In this document: positions 35,801 to 43,534 of the stretch, in pieces
How the letters are laid out: every line of letters begins with the position of its first letter
Position numbering within the stretch: the stretch's first letter is position 1
Assembly: GCA_028712665.1 (NCBI GenBank)
Contig: JAQTRC010000014.1
Coordinates: 1-47,583, forward strand
Source of the DNA: Desulfuromonadaceae bacterium
Lineage (GTDB): Bacteria; Desulfobacterota; Desulfuromonadia; Geobacterales; Pseudopelobacteraceae
Direction: 5' to 3'
Length of the DNA stretch: 47,583 bases
Notes under the pieces: generated by a model
What the model saw: the letters and a program-made list of their open reading frames with translations, nothing else
Database searches by the model: none
What the model was told of the DNA's origin: nothing
Position numbers and translations under genes: made by a program

Positions 35801-36319
35801 GCTGATTCGGGGGTAGAGGCGATGCGTTTCACTTTTCCACGTCAATCCGGCGGTGAGCGACTCTGCGTGGCCGATTTCATTCGTACGCTCGCTGGCGGAG
35901 AGCGGGACAACCTGGCCCTGTTCGTGGTCAGCTGCGGCCAGGGTATACGGGAAAAGGGCGAGGAGATGAAAACCGCCGGAGAGTATCTTGATTCCCATCT
36001 GCTCCAGGCTCTGGCTCTGGAACTTGCCGAGGCTACAGCGGAGTTCCTCCACAAACGGATCCGTACCTCCTGGGGGATCGTGGATGACCCCTCATTGACG
36101 ATCAAGCAGCTATTCAACTCCGATTACCATGGTGTCCGTTTCTCTTTCGGCTATCCCGCCTGCCCGGAGCTATCCGATCAGGAAAAGCTGTTTCAGCTCC
36201 TCAAGCCGGAACGGATCGGGGTGCAGTTGACCGAAGGCGACATGATGGACCCGGAGGCCACTGTCTCGGCCCTGGTATTCCATCACCCCGATGGACGCTA
36301 TTTTGATGTGGCCAGGTGA
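32858..36319 (+). CDS. metH: Cobalamin-dependent methionine synthase
   Basis: 1153 residues with all four modules. The homocysteine domain has zinc ligands in GLNCATGPEF and GGCCGTTP (C293, C294). The pterin domain starts near 350 (VGERTNVIGSRKFK). The B12 domain has cap helices and the cobalt-ligand motif DVHDIGKN (His 729). The C-terminal activation domain spans about 890-1153. The enzyme moves a methyl group from methyl-tetrahydrofolate to homocysteine through methylcobalamin; the activation domain uses SAM and a reductant to rescue oxidised cobalamin. There is no cobalamin or SAM riboswitch in the 45-bp leader, so it may be read from the CheY-CheC-cyclase promoter, an odd pairing. It is slightly shorter than E. 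coli MetH (1227). Confidence 0.95.
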   Translation: MSETILAALSERILVIDGAMGTQLQDRNLTADDFGGPEYEGCNEYLVMTRPDVIEDVHRAYLAAGADIIESNSFGSTDIVLAEYGLQEQVFELNRQAARIARQACDAFATQEKPRWVAGSMGPTTRTISVTGGVTFSQLIEAFRVQTLGLLAGGVDLLLLETAQDTLNLKAAAEGIRLAFEESGERVPLMISGTIEPTGTMLAGQGVEALYTSLAYLEDSLGLISIGLNCATGPEFMTDHLRTLSELSCCHVSVYPNAGLPDENGHYAETPDSLALKLSRFVDEGWINIVGGCCGTTPAHIAAIARMVSGKPPRRPATVRRRVVAGIEALRIEDDARPVLVGERTNVIGSRKFKNMIVAEKFEEGAEIARDQLKGGAQVIDVCVANPDRDEAADMTQLLAFLPRKVRAPVMIDSTDTQVMELALQRLQGKSLINSINLEDGEGRFAKVATLLRQYGGAVVVGCIDEDPQHGMAVTRERKLQIAKRSYDLLTNKYGLRPEDLIFDPLVFPVGSGDANYIGSALETIEGVRLISEAFPQCSTILGISNVSFGLPQAGRELLNAVFLYHCVKAGLTYAIVNTEKLERYASISEEERTLAEDMIFWRGDDPVAAFAAAFRDKKPVSHATAAELPLDQRLSLYIVEGTKNGLTADLDVALARGDKPLEIVNGPLMAGMAEVGRLFNDNQLIVAEVLQSAEAMKAAVAYLEPYLEKNETSCKGKLLLATVKGDVHDIGKNLVEIILSNNGFKVINLGIKVGPEALIEAARREQPDFIGLSGLLVKSALQMVVTAADLKAAGISAPLMVGGAALSRKFADTRIAPEYGGPVLYAKEAMSGLELANRLSDPVDRKSLLEELAQRQKGAAEARAKTPPSTAVAASSERSALKSDAEIPAAPDYEIHLLRDIPLAQIVPYLNRQMLYTKHMGLNGSVEKLLAAGDAKTLKLHEAVEAMLERVEREGLIRPQALYRFYPANSDGNDLILFDPADSGVEAMRFTFPRQSGGERLCVADFIRTLAGGERDNLALFVVSCGQGIREKGEEMKTAGEYLDSHLLQALALELAEATAEFLHKRIRTSWGIVDDPSLTIKQLFNSDYHGVRFSFGYPACPELSDQEKLFQLLKPERIGVQLTEGDMMDPEATVSALVFHHPDGRYFDVAR

Positions 36320-36351
36320 ATTGCTTCTGCGTTGGCTGAGAGAAAAAGTTG

Positions 36352-36380
36352 TTGACATAAACAACCAAAAAGACCATAAT
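36352..36380 (+). promoter_or_regulatory. Strong sigma-70 promoter ahead of the GEMM riboswitch
   Basis: TTGACA (36352-36357), 17-bp spacer, CATAAT (36375-36380). This is the best promoter match in the window. Transcription should start near 36387, just before the riboswitch. Confidence 0.75.
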
Positions 36381-36395
36381 GATCCTATTGCTTAA

Positions 36396-36487
36396 GCATA
36401 GTCACCGAAAAGGGCAAAATCCGGTAAAACGGATGACGCAAAACCGCCTCCCTATAATGGGCAGAGGGGTTGCCGAAGTGATGGAAT
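36396..36487 (+). promoter_or_regulatory. GEMM-I cyclic-dinucleotide riboswitch aptamer
   Basis: The order of conserved parts matches the GEMM-I class: P1 arm TCAC; AAAAGGGCAAA; a small hairpin ATCCG-GTAAAA-CGGAT; GACGCAAAACC; a second hairpin (CCTCCC / GGGCAGAGG); GGTTGCCGA; and GTGA closing P1. By hand alignment to the Vibrio Vc2 RNA, the base that contacts the ligand (Vc2 G20) is G, since all three bases of the GGG are G. G at that place favours c-di-GMP, while A marks the cGAMP-binding forms known in Geobacter. A terminator follows 33 bp downstream, so the switch probably works by controlled termination. Confidence 0.85.
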
Positions 36488-36519
36488 AGATTATTGCGAT
36501 TATTGCAATATCTCTCTTG

Positions 36520-36552
36520 AACCCGCCTTTTCGAATGAAGAGGCGGGTTTTT
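36520..36552 (+). terminator. Expression-platform terminator of the GEMM riboswitch
   Basis: AACCCGCCT (36520-36528) pairs with AGGCGGGTT (36541-36549), followed by five T. It ends two bases before the kinase start codon. The AAGAGG ribosome-binding site (36538-36543) overlaps its 3' arm. Read-through would therefore be needed for both transcription and free access of ribosomes. Confidence 0.8.
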
Positions 36553-36554
36553 CT

Positions 36555-39011
36555 ATGAATTCTGCACGATTGATGATGATATTCAGAAAATACGGCCTCG
36601 CACTGATACTTGTATGGAGCTGTATACTTGCGGCAATTTTATCGTTCATCATCAACGGATATCGTGAAGATGCGATCAAAGAAGCTACAAGTGAGGCAAG
36701 GGACTACCACGGACTTAACCTTCAATACCGGCGATGGGGCGCCAGGATTGGCGGTGTTTATGCTCCCGTTGACAAAGTCGCGCCCAATCCCTATCTAAAT
36801 GTCCCGGATCGAGACGTAAAAACCGATTCAGGGAAATCTCTCACCCTCGTAAACCCAGCCTACATGACGAGAATGGTTTTCGATGCCATCCGGAAGGAGG
36901 CAAAACATCCCGTTATCAGCAGGCTGGTGAGTCTCAAACCGCTAAATCCTGCAAACGCTCCCAATCCATGGGAAAGAGAAACACTCGAGCTCTTCGAGAA
37001 TACCGATGCCAGGGAACGGTTCCAGGTTTTGACGATTAATGAACGCTCTTATCTTCAGTACATGGCGCCATTTATAACCGAAGAGAGCTGTCTCAAATGC
37101 CATCTTCACCAGGGGTACAAGGTTGGCGATGTGCGCGGAGGGATGAGTATTGCGGTTCCGATGAGCGGATATCTTGCGATGGAATCTAAAAGGAGAGATT
37201 CGCTTGCCGGCGGTTTTGCCCTGTTGTGGCTCCTGGGGTCTGTCGGCATTGCCGTATCATCAATCAGAAGGCATCAGCATGAAATGACCCTCCGTGAACA
37301 TACCATAAAGTTGGAGATCGAGGTATACGAACGGCAGCAGATTCAGGAACAGCTCGAAGAGCAGACCTTAAGGCTTGAAGAGGAAGCTTCGGAAAGACAG
37401 CTTGTCCAGGAGCAACTTGAGGAACAGGCTACCATGCTGGAAGAGGAAATAACGGAGCGTCAACAGGCTGCGGAGTCGCTCCGCACGAGTGAGGAGCGTT
37501 TTCGCGGTATTACGGAAAGTATGGCGGACTGGATCTGGGAGGTGGACAATGAGGGGCGGTTCACCTATTCTTCCGAATCGTCCGAGCGGTTGCTCGGTTA
37601 CAGTTCCGATGAAATAATCGGTAAAACGGTTTACGAATTTATAGACCCGCAGGATGCTCCCATGATATGGGAAGTGCTCAAGGAGCATTCCCGCAATAAA
37701 ATGCCGATCAAAAACCTTGAGAACTGGAATCTGACCAAGGATGGCAGGCGAGTCTGTCTTCTGACGAATGGAGTCCCGATACTTGATTCTCAGGGAGAAT
37801 TGGTCGGTTATCGCGGGGTTGATTCCGATGTAACGGAACAACGCGTGCTCGAGCGCCAGCTCCTGCAGCAGCAGAAACTGGAGAGCATCGGACTCCTCGC
37901 CGGCGGGATAGCACATGATTTCAACAACCTGCTGGTCCCTATCTTCGGATATGCCGAGATGATCAATACGAGACACTCCTCGGATGAGAAGACAGCCGGT
38001 TATTCCGCGACTATTTTGAAGGCAGCCGAAAAGGCCAAGGAACTGGTCAGCCGTCTGCTCAGTTTCAGCAGGCGGCAGAGTATCAAGGTTGAGATACAGG
38101 ACCTGAACGAGATCATTGCCAAATTAATGGTAATCATGCAGCGTACCATCCGGGAAAACATTGAAATCAAGCTTCATCTCAGTACGGAGCCCTGTATGGT
38201 TCTGGCCGACATCACCCAGATCGAGCAGGCATTGCTGAATCTTGCTGTCAATGCCCAGGACGCAATCAATGGAACCGGCGTTATTACCATTGAGACCGGG
38301 CATCTGTTTTTTGATCATGAGCACTGTATGCGCCATCCCGGAACGGTTCCGGGACGCCATGTCATGATCGCATTCTCGGACAGCGGCAGCGGCATCGATG
38401 AGGCGACATTGCCATACATTTTTGATCCGTTTTTCACTACCAAACCGGTCGGTCATGGCACCGGGCTCGGTCTTTCGACAATTTTCGGAGTTGTGAAACA
38501 ACATAAAGGAAGCATTGATGTCAATAGCCGGACAGGCGTTGGCACTACCTTCAAGCTCTTCTTCCCGGAGAATACCGGTAATGAGGATGTTCAAGAAAAA
38601 CTGACTGTTTCAAAAGATTCAGAGAAACTGGTTGGCACGGTTCTTGTGGTCGAGGACAACTCGATGGTGTTGATCATGGTTCGTGAGATACTTGAAGCCG
38701 CCGGGCATCGCGTTATCACTGCAGATGAACCATTGCAGGCTCTTGGGTTAGTACAATCATGCAAAGAGAATTTTGATCTGCTGGTATCGGATGTGGTCAT
38801 GCCGCAGATGAACGGGCCGGAACTCTATGAACGGATCAGGGAACATCTGCCGGAACTCAAGGTGCTGTTCATATCCGGTTATGCCGGAGTAGTCACCGCA
38901 CACAACGGTTATCTGCAGGAAGAGGCCAATTACATCTCCAAACCATTTACAACGGAGGCCTTCATCAGAAAGGTATCGGAAGTGATGTCCGGCAATTTGT
39001 TGCCGTTATAA
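36555..39011 (+). CDS. Hybrid histidine kinase with periplasmic c-heme sensor
   Basis: 818 residues. Membrane segments near 13-36 and 216-237 enclose a Tll0287-like (DUF3365) sensor with the heme-c motif CLKCH at 179-183. Then come a coiled coil (about 250-310) holding a 23-residue tandem repeat, a PAS domain (about 318-430), a HisKA domain with His 454 in AHDFNN, an ATPase domain (GSGID, GTGLGLS), and a receiver with Asp 746 in SDVVMP. It should report redox state or a gas at the periplasmic heme and phosphorylate its own receiver. It is the first gene behind the GEMM riboswitch; AAGAGG lies 11 bases before the ATG, rather far. The next gene, a diguanylate cyclase, begins 16 bp on. The natural ligand is unknown. 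Confidence 0.9.
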   Translation: MNSARLMMIFRKYGLALILVWSCILAAILSFIINGYREDAIKEATSEARDYHGLNLQYRRWGARIGGVYAPVDKVAPNPYLNVPDRDVKTDSGKSLTLVNPAYMTRMVFDAIRKEAKHPVISRLVSLKPLNPANAPNPWERETLELFENTDARERFQVLTINERSYLQYMAPFITEESCLKCHLHQGYKVGDVRGGMSIAVPMSGYLAMESKRRDSLAGGFALLWLLGSVGIAVSSIRRHQHEMTLREHTIKLEIEVYERQQIQEQLEEQTLRLEEEASERQLVQEQLEEQATMLEEEITERQQAAESLRTSEERFRGITESMADWIWEVDNEGRFTYSSESSERLLGYSSDEIIGKTVYEFIDPQDAPMIWEVLKEHSRNKMPIKNLENWNLTKDGRRVCLLTNGVPILDSQGELVGYRGVDSDVTEQRVLERQLLQQQKLESIGLLAGGIAHDFNNLLVPIFGYAEMINTRHSSDEKTAGYSATILKAAEKAKELVSRLLSFSRRQSIKVEIQDLNEIIAKLMVIMQRTIRENIEIKLHLSTEPCMVLADITQIEQALLNLAVNAQDAINGTGVITIETGHLFFDHEHCMRHPGTVPGRHVMIAFSDSGSGIDEATLPYIFDPFFTTKPVGHGTGLGLSTIFGVVKQHKGSIDVNSRTGVGTTFKLFFPENTGNEDVQEKLTVSKDSEKLVGTVLVVEDNSMVLIMVREILEAAGHRVITADEPLQALGLVQSCKENFDLLVSDVVMPQMNGPELYERIREHLPELKVLFISGYAGVVTAHNGYLQEEANYISKPFTTEAFIRKVSEVMSGNLLPL

Positions 39012-39027
39012 AGAATTAAGGTATACT

Positions 39028-40089
39028 GTGAAAACTATGGAAGACCTTTTCTCTCTTCATAATATACTGGCTTCACATCCGATAATTAGCCTGCTGGGGC
39101 CCATCTCCCTGCTGATTGCAATCGTACTGGCCGTATATTATCTGCGTATCTCGCGTCGCCTCCGCTTTCAGATCGCTCTGCAGGAACGGATGGACGTGAT
39201 GTTGCGCAAGCTCTCCTCCGCAGTCGAGAACAGCCCTGCCTCCATTGTTATTACGGATCAGAAAGGGATTATCGAGTACGTCAATCCCGCCTTCAGCCGG
39301 ATGACAGGATATGGACCGGAAGAGGCGCTCGGCCAGAATCCCCGTATCCTGAAGGGTGGCAATCAGCCCGATGAATTTTATCGTGATATGTGGGAAACCC
39401 TGATGCGCCGTGAGGTGTGGCGGGGTGAATTTCACAACAAACGGAAGGACGGGACCCTGTTTTGGGAGTCGGCCTCCATTTCGCCGATAATCGATCCGTA
39501 TGGCGAAATATCGCATTTTGTGGCGGTCAAGGATAATATTACCGACAAGAAAATGATGCTGGAGCAATTGGAGCATATGGCCAGTTTCGACATGCTGACC
39601 GGTCTCACCAACCGGCGGATGTTTCTTGATCGACTTACCCAAAGTGTCGAGATTGCCCGCCGAAACGGGAAGCGTTTTGCCCTGATGTACATTGATCTGG
39701 ACGGTTTCAAGCGGATCAACGATACCTACGGCCATGAGGCCGGCGACCTGGTGCTGAAGACGGCGGCGTCCCGGATGCTCGATTCCGTGCGATTGTCCGA
39801 CACTGTCGGGCGTGTGGGTGGCGATGAGTTCACGGTCACTCTGGGTACCATCAGCCATTATGATGATGCGGGCCAGGTGGCGGATAAAATTCTCGGATCG
39901 TTGCTACTCCCAATTACCCTGCAGAACGGCATAACCGAGCGGATTGGCGCCAGCATAGGTATCAGCGTATTTCCGGATGACGCCTACGAGGGCGACCAAC
40001 TGCTTGCCGCCGCCGACAATGCCATGTATGAGGTCAAGCATAATGGCAAGGGTGGCTGGAGATTTGTTTCCCGGAACAGTTGCGGTTAA
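39028..40089 (+). CDS. Membrane PAS diguanylate cyclase
   Basis: 353 residues from a GTG at 39028 (AAGG eight bases upstream); the ATG three codons later is an alternative. One membrane helix (about 19-41), a PAS domain (about 62-180), then a GGDEF domain. GGDEF is intact at 264-268 and the inhibitory RLSD lies five residues before it. NDTYGHEAGD has Asp at the place where cGAMP-forming Hypr enzymes have Ser, so c-di-GMP is the expected product. It is the second gene of the riboswitch operon, so its product could feed back on the switch. The PAS ligand is unknown. Confidence 0.9.
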   Translation: MKTMEDLFSLHNILASHPIISLLGPISLLIAIVLAVYYLRISRRLRFQIALQERMDVMLRKLSSAVENSPASIVITDQKGIIEYVNPAFSRMTGYGPEEALGQNPRILKGGNQPDEFYRDMWETLMRREVWRGEFHNKRKDGTLFWESASISPIIDPYGEISHFVAVKDNITDKKMMLEQLEHMASFDMLTGLTNRRMFLDRLTQSVEIARRNGKRFALMYIDLDGFKRINDTYGHEAGDLVLKTAASRMLDSVRLSDTVGRVGGDEFTVTLGTISHYDDAGQVADKILGSLLLPITLQNGITERIGASIGISVFPDDAYEGDQLLAAADNAMYEVKHNGKGGWRFVSRNSCG

Positions 40090-40139
40090 AATATCTACTT
40101 GCAGTGTTGTTCAGACACTGAATTGATAAAGGTGCTTTT

Positions 40140-41708
40140 ATGAATAAAGAGATGAAGGGCATTTCTCAGAAGGATCTTATCTGTGACCTGCGGCTCAATA
40201 CCAGCCGGTACGATCAGTTGCGCCATGCCATTGACCAGCATGCAATCGTCAGCGCCACCGACGAGCATGGCACGATTGTCGAGGTTAATGACAAGTTCTG
40301 TGCAATCAGTGGATACAGCCGCGAAGAGCTGATCGGCCGGAACCACCGTATCGTCAAATCGGACGTTCATCCCGACTCCCTTTTCCAGAATATGTGGGGT
40401 ACGATTACCAGCGGCAGAGTCTGGCAGGGTACCGTCTGCAACCGCAAGAAGGAAGGCGGATTTTATTGGGTTGAAGCCACCATTGTGCCTATCATGGATG
40501 AGCAGGGGCGCCCCTGGCGCTACGTTTCGATTCGCACCGATATTACCGCATTAAAACAGGCCCACGAGCAGTTGGAACGGGAACTGGGGCGGACTCAGGC
40601 CTTGCTTGAAGCGCTCGGCGAGGGGGTCTTCGGTGTGGATCATCAGGGTTTATGCACCTTTATCAACCCTGCCGCTCTGGCGATGCTCGGATACGAGCAG
40701 GATGATGTTCTGGGAAAAGATTCGCACAAGCTCTTGCGTTGTACCGTCGATCTCACCTCTCATCTGCCGGAAGGGGAATGTCCGGTCTGTGATACCCTTA
40801 CGGACGGCATTTCCCGCAAAACGGACGATAACAATCTTTTTCGCAAGGATGGCACTCCTCTCCCGGTCAGCCTCTCCGTCAGTCCGATCGGTTCCAGGGA
40901 TGGGCAGTGGGGCGCTGTAACGGTTTTTCGTGATTTGACCCGTCGCAAAACGATGGAAGCCGGCCTGATCGCCGCCCGGGACGAGGCGGAAGCGGCCAAT
41001 GAGGCAAAATCACTGTTTCTTTCCAATATGAGTCATGAACTTCGTACCCCATTGAACGCTATCCTAGGATTTGGTCAGTTTTTAGAGGCAGATCCGACGC
41101 TGACCCTGGACCAGCTTGATTCGATCCATGAGATAACCGATGCCGGACGCCACCTGCTGGAGCTGGTAAATGAGGTGCTGGACCTGGCAAGAATCGAGTC
41201 CGGCAGGCTGAACCTGACAGTTGGAGCGATTGTTTTGGATGAACTGATGGATGAATGCCTCTCCATGCTCCACCCTCAGGCAGAGAACCGCGGAATCTGT
41301 TTTGCACTTCCCGCTGATTCCGGATTTACGCTGCAGGCCGACCGGACCGCCCTTAAACAGGCTATTGTCAATTTTCTCAGTAACGCCGTCAAGTATAATA
41401 GCCCCAACGGAGAGGTGCGCCTCGAATATGAGACTCCGGATGAAAGCTGCATACGCATTCATGTGCTTGATACCGGTGTCGGAATTGCGCCGGAACAGCT
41501 GTCGGAGCTGTTTCAGCCCTTTCACCGCCTGGGACAGGAGTTGGGCGAGGTGGAGGGCACCGGGATCGGACTTGCGATTACCAAACGGTTGATAGAGGCG
41601 ATGGGGGGGCGTGTGGGAGCTGCCAGCACCCTGGGAGAGGGGAGCGATTTCTGGCTGGAACTGCCCCGGATAAATCAAGGAGGCTCCCATAATGAGCAGC
41701 AAGGTTGA
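40140..41708 (+). CDS. Cytoplasmic PAS-PAS histidine kinase
   Basis: 522 residues without membrane segments. Two PAS domains (about 28-140 and 150-270) are followed by HisKA with the H-box SNMSHELRTPLNAILGF (His 299) and an ATPase domain with DTGVGI and GTGIGLAI. There is no receiver, so phosphate must pass to another protein. The next gene overlaps by 17 bp and encodes a closely similar kinase with a receiver, and a receiver-HD-GYP follows; both are candidate targets. The second PAS has a Cys-containing insert (GECPVCD) that could bind metal or respond to redox; this is speculative. Confidence 0.9.
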   Translation: MNKEMKGISQKDLICDLRLNTSRYDQLRHAIDQHAIVSATDEHGTIVEVNDKFCAISGYSREELIGRNHRIVKSDVHPDSLFQNMWGTITSGRVWQGTVCNRKKEGGFYWVEATIVPIMDEQGRPWRYVSIRTDITALKQAHEQLERELGRTQALLEALGEGVFGVDHQGLCTFINPAALAMLGYEQDDVLGKDSHKLLRCTVDLTSHLPEGECPVCDTLTDGISRKTDDNNLFRKDGTPLPVSLSVSPIGSRDGQWGAVTVFRDLTRRKTMEAGLIAARDEAEAANEAKSLFLSNMSHELRTPLNAILGFGQFLEADPTLTLDQLDSIHEITDAGRHLLELVNEVLDLARIESGRLNLTVGAIVLDELMDECLSMLHPQAENRGICFALPADSGFTLQADRTALKQAIVNFLSNAVKYNSPNGEVRLEYETPDESCIRIHVLDTGVGIAPEQLSELFQPFHRLGQELGEVEGTGIGLAITKRLIEAMGGRVGAASTLGEGSDFWLELPRINQGGSHNEQQG

Positions 41709-43476
41709 TACTCCCGCAGCAGCGGGCGCCGAACTGCGCCTGCAGACCGAAGAGATTGTCCGGGAAAAAGCCGCCCAGTTACATATAACTCTCGAATCAT
41801 TGGCCCCGGAAGAGATTCTTAAGATGCTCCATGATCTGCAGCTGTATCAGGTCGATCTGGAGTCGCAGAACGAGGAACTGCGCCGGGTCCAGGCGGAGCT
41901 TGAAACCGCCCGGACAGTGCAGGTCGAACGTTTGGCTAACGAGCAGAGGATCATTATCAGCTCCATGCCGACAGGTTTATGCTTCCTCAAGGACCGCAAG
42001 ATACAGTTAGCCAACCCGGCATTTGATTTGAGTTTTGGCTATGAGATCGGCACGACGAAAGGAATGGATACCTCTGAGTTTTATCCGGACATCGAAACTT
42101 ATCAGCGTGTCGGAAACGATGCATATGCTTCGCTTGCAGACGGAGCCTCCTATGCTGCAGAATCGTTGATGAAAAGGAAGGACGGATCTCTGTTCTGGTG
42201 CAGCCTGACCGGTCAGGCTGTGAATCCGGCAAAGCCTGAGGAGGGATCCATCTGGCTTCTTCATGATATTTCCGAGCGCAAGAGTGCCGAGCAGAATCTT
42301 CTTGAATCCAATCGCCTGTTAATGGAAGCAAGAGAGGAGGCCGAATCCGCAAGCCGTGCCAAGAGTGATTTTTTGTCGCGCATGAGCCATGAATTGCGGA
42401 CACCGATGAACGCCATAATGGGTTTTACACAGTTGCTCGAGGATGACCGGAACCACTACCTTTCCGATGATCAGCGGGATAGCCTCCATGAAATCAGCAG
42501 GGCGGGAACTCATCTGCTTGAATTAATAAATGAAGTGCTTGATCTTTCCCGGATAGAAAGCGGTCGGTTGCTGCTTTCCCTTGAACCATTGGAGCCGGGG
42601 GAACTCTGTCTGGAATGCCTCAGTCTGCTAATGCCTCTGGCCGAACAGCACGGAATTACCGTGGTTGTGAACGTTCCGTCAGGTTTACGGATACAGGCGG
42701 ACCGATTGAGGCTTCGCCAAGTGCTGCTCAATCTGATCTCCAACGGTATCAAATATAATTCCGAAGGGGGGTCGGTTGATATTGGGTGCGATCTGTTGCC
42801 AAGCAACCTGCTGAGGATATGGGTCAGTGACACCGGCCCCGGCATCGGACCGGAATTCCTGCCGCGCCTGTTTCAACCGTTTGAACGGGTAACTGCGGAT
42901 AACTCCCATATTGAGGGTACCGGCATCGGTCTGGCGCTTGCAAAACGTCTGACCGAGGCGATGAACGGTAGTATCGGGGTGAAAAGCAAGCCCGGCAACG
43001 GCACTCTCTTTTGGATAGAACTGCCTCAGGCTGAGCTCATGGAAGAGATGGAAGCCTCTCCGGACGCTCCGACAGCCCCCGTGCCGGTTCCATCCGCACG
43101 CGAACGTCAGGTGCTCTATATAGAAGATAACCCGGCCAATATGCGGCTGGTGAAAAAAATCGTCTCCGGCCTCGGTGGTGTAAAGCTGTTAACAGCCGAA
43201 TCGGCCGAAGCAGGGCTGGAATTGGTTGAAACCGGCAGGCCTCACCTGATTCTGATGGATATCAACCTGCCTGGAATGGATGGCTTCGAGGCGCTAGGTC
43301 GCCTGCGGAGAAATCCTGAAACGTGCGGTATTCCGGTAGTGGCGGTGACGGCCAGCGCGATGCCGGATCAGGTGAAGCGGATAGAGGAAGCAGGTTTCGA
43401 TGATTTTCTGACCAAGCCGATAAACCTGCAACTTTTCGTAGCCGCAGTTAACGCGCTGCTGGAGAAACCTGTTTAG
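41692..43476 (+). CDS. PAS hybrid histidine kinase
   Basis: 594 residues, start ATG 41692 inside the preceding gene, with AAGGAGG nine bases upstream. An N-terminal helical segment (LHDLQLYQVDLESQNEELRR), common in soluble PAS kinases, leads into a PAS domain (about 85-200), HisKA with SRMSHELRTPMNAIMGF (His 233), an ATPase domain (DTGPGI, GTGIGLAL), and a receiver with Asp 523 in LMDINLPGMDG. The kinase core is clearly related to that of the preceding gene (shared HLLELxNEVLDLxRIESGRL), so the pair probably arose by duplication. It may hand phosphate to the receiver of the HD-GYP protein through an HPt protein encoded elsewhere. Confidence 0.9.
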   Translation: MSSKVDTPAAAGAELRLQTEEIVREKAAQLHITLESLAPEEILKMLHDLQLYQVDLESQNEELRRVQAELETARTVQVERLANEQRIIISSMPTGLCFLKDRKIQLANPAFDLSFGYEIGTTKGMDTSEFYPDIETYQRVGNDAYASLADGASYAAESLMKRKDGSLFWCSLTGQAVNPAKPEEGSIWLLHDISERKSAEQNLLESNRLLMEAREEAESASRAKSDFLSRMSHELRTPMNAIMGFTQLLEDDRNHYLSDDQRDSLHEISRAGTHLLELINEVLDLSRIESGRLLLSLEPLEPGELCLECLSLLMPLAEQHGITVVVNVPSGLRIQADRLRLRQVLLNLISNGIKYNSEGGSVDIGCDLLPSNLLRIWVSDTGPGIGPEFLPRLFQPFERVTADNSHIEGTGIGLALAKRLTEAMNGSIGVKSKPGNGTLFWIELPQAELMEEMEASPDAPTAPVPVPSARERQVLYIEDNPANMRLVKKIVSGLGGVKLLTAESAEAGLELVETGRPHLILMDINLPGMDGFEALGRLRRNPETCGIPVVAVTASAMPDQVKRIEEAGFDDFLTKPINLQLFVAAVNALLEKPV

Positions 43477-43490
43477 TAAGAGTCTTGTAA

Positions 43491-43517
43491 GTTAACGCAC
43501 TTATCCCGTATATCGGG
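43491..43517. repeat. Copy of the GTTAACGCACTTATCC repeat with hairpin
   Basis: The 16-mer at 43491-43506 is identical to the reverse complement of 14817-14832. It is followed by CCCG-TATAT-CGGG (43505-43517), like the small hairpin that follows the related end at 5495. It lies in the 58-bp gap between the hybrid kinase and the HD-GYP gene. Confidence 0.5.
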
Positions 43518-43534
43518 GCGCGGAGGATAATTGA

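Noticed and set aside
36396-36553. Cobalamin riboswitch, considered because of metH upstream
   Set aside because: No B12-box; the conserved GGGCAAA and GACGCAAA blocks are those of GEMM-I, and the element follows metH rather than leading it.
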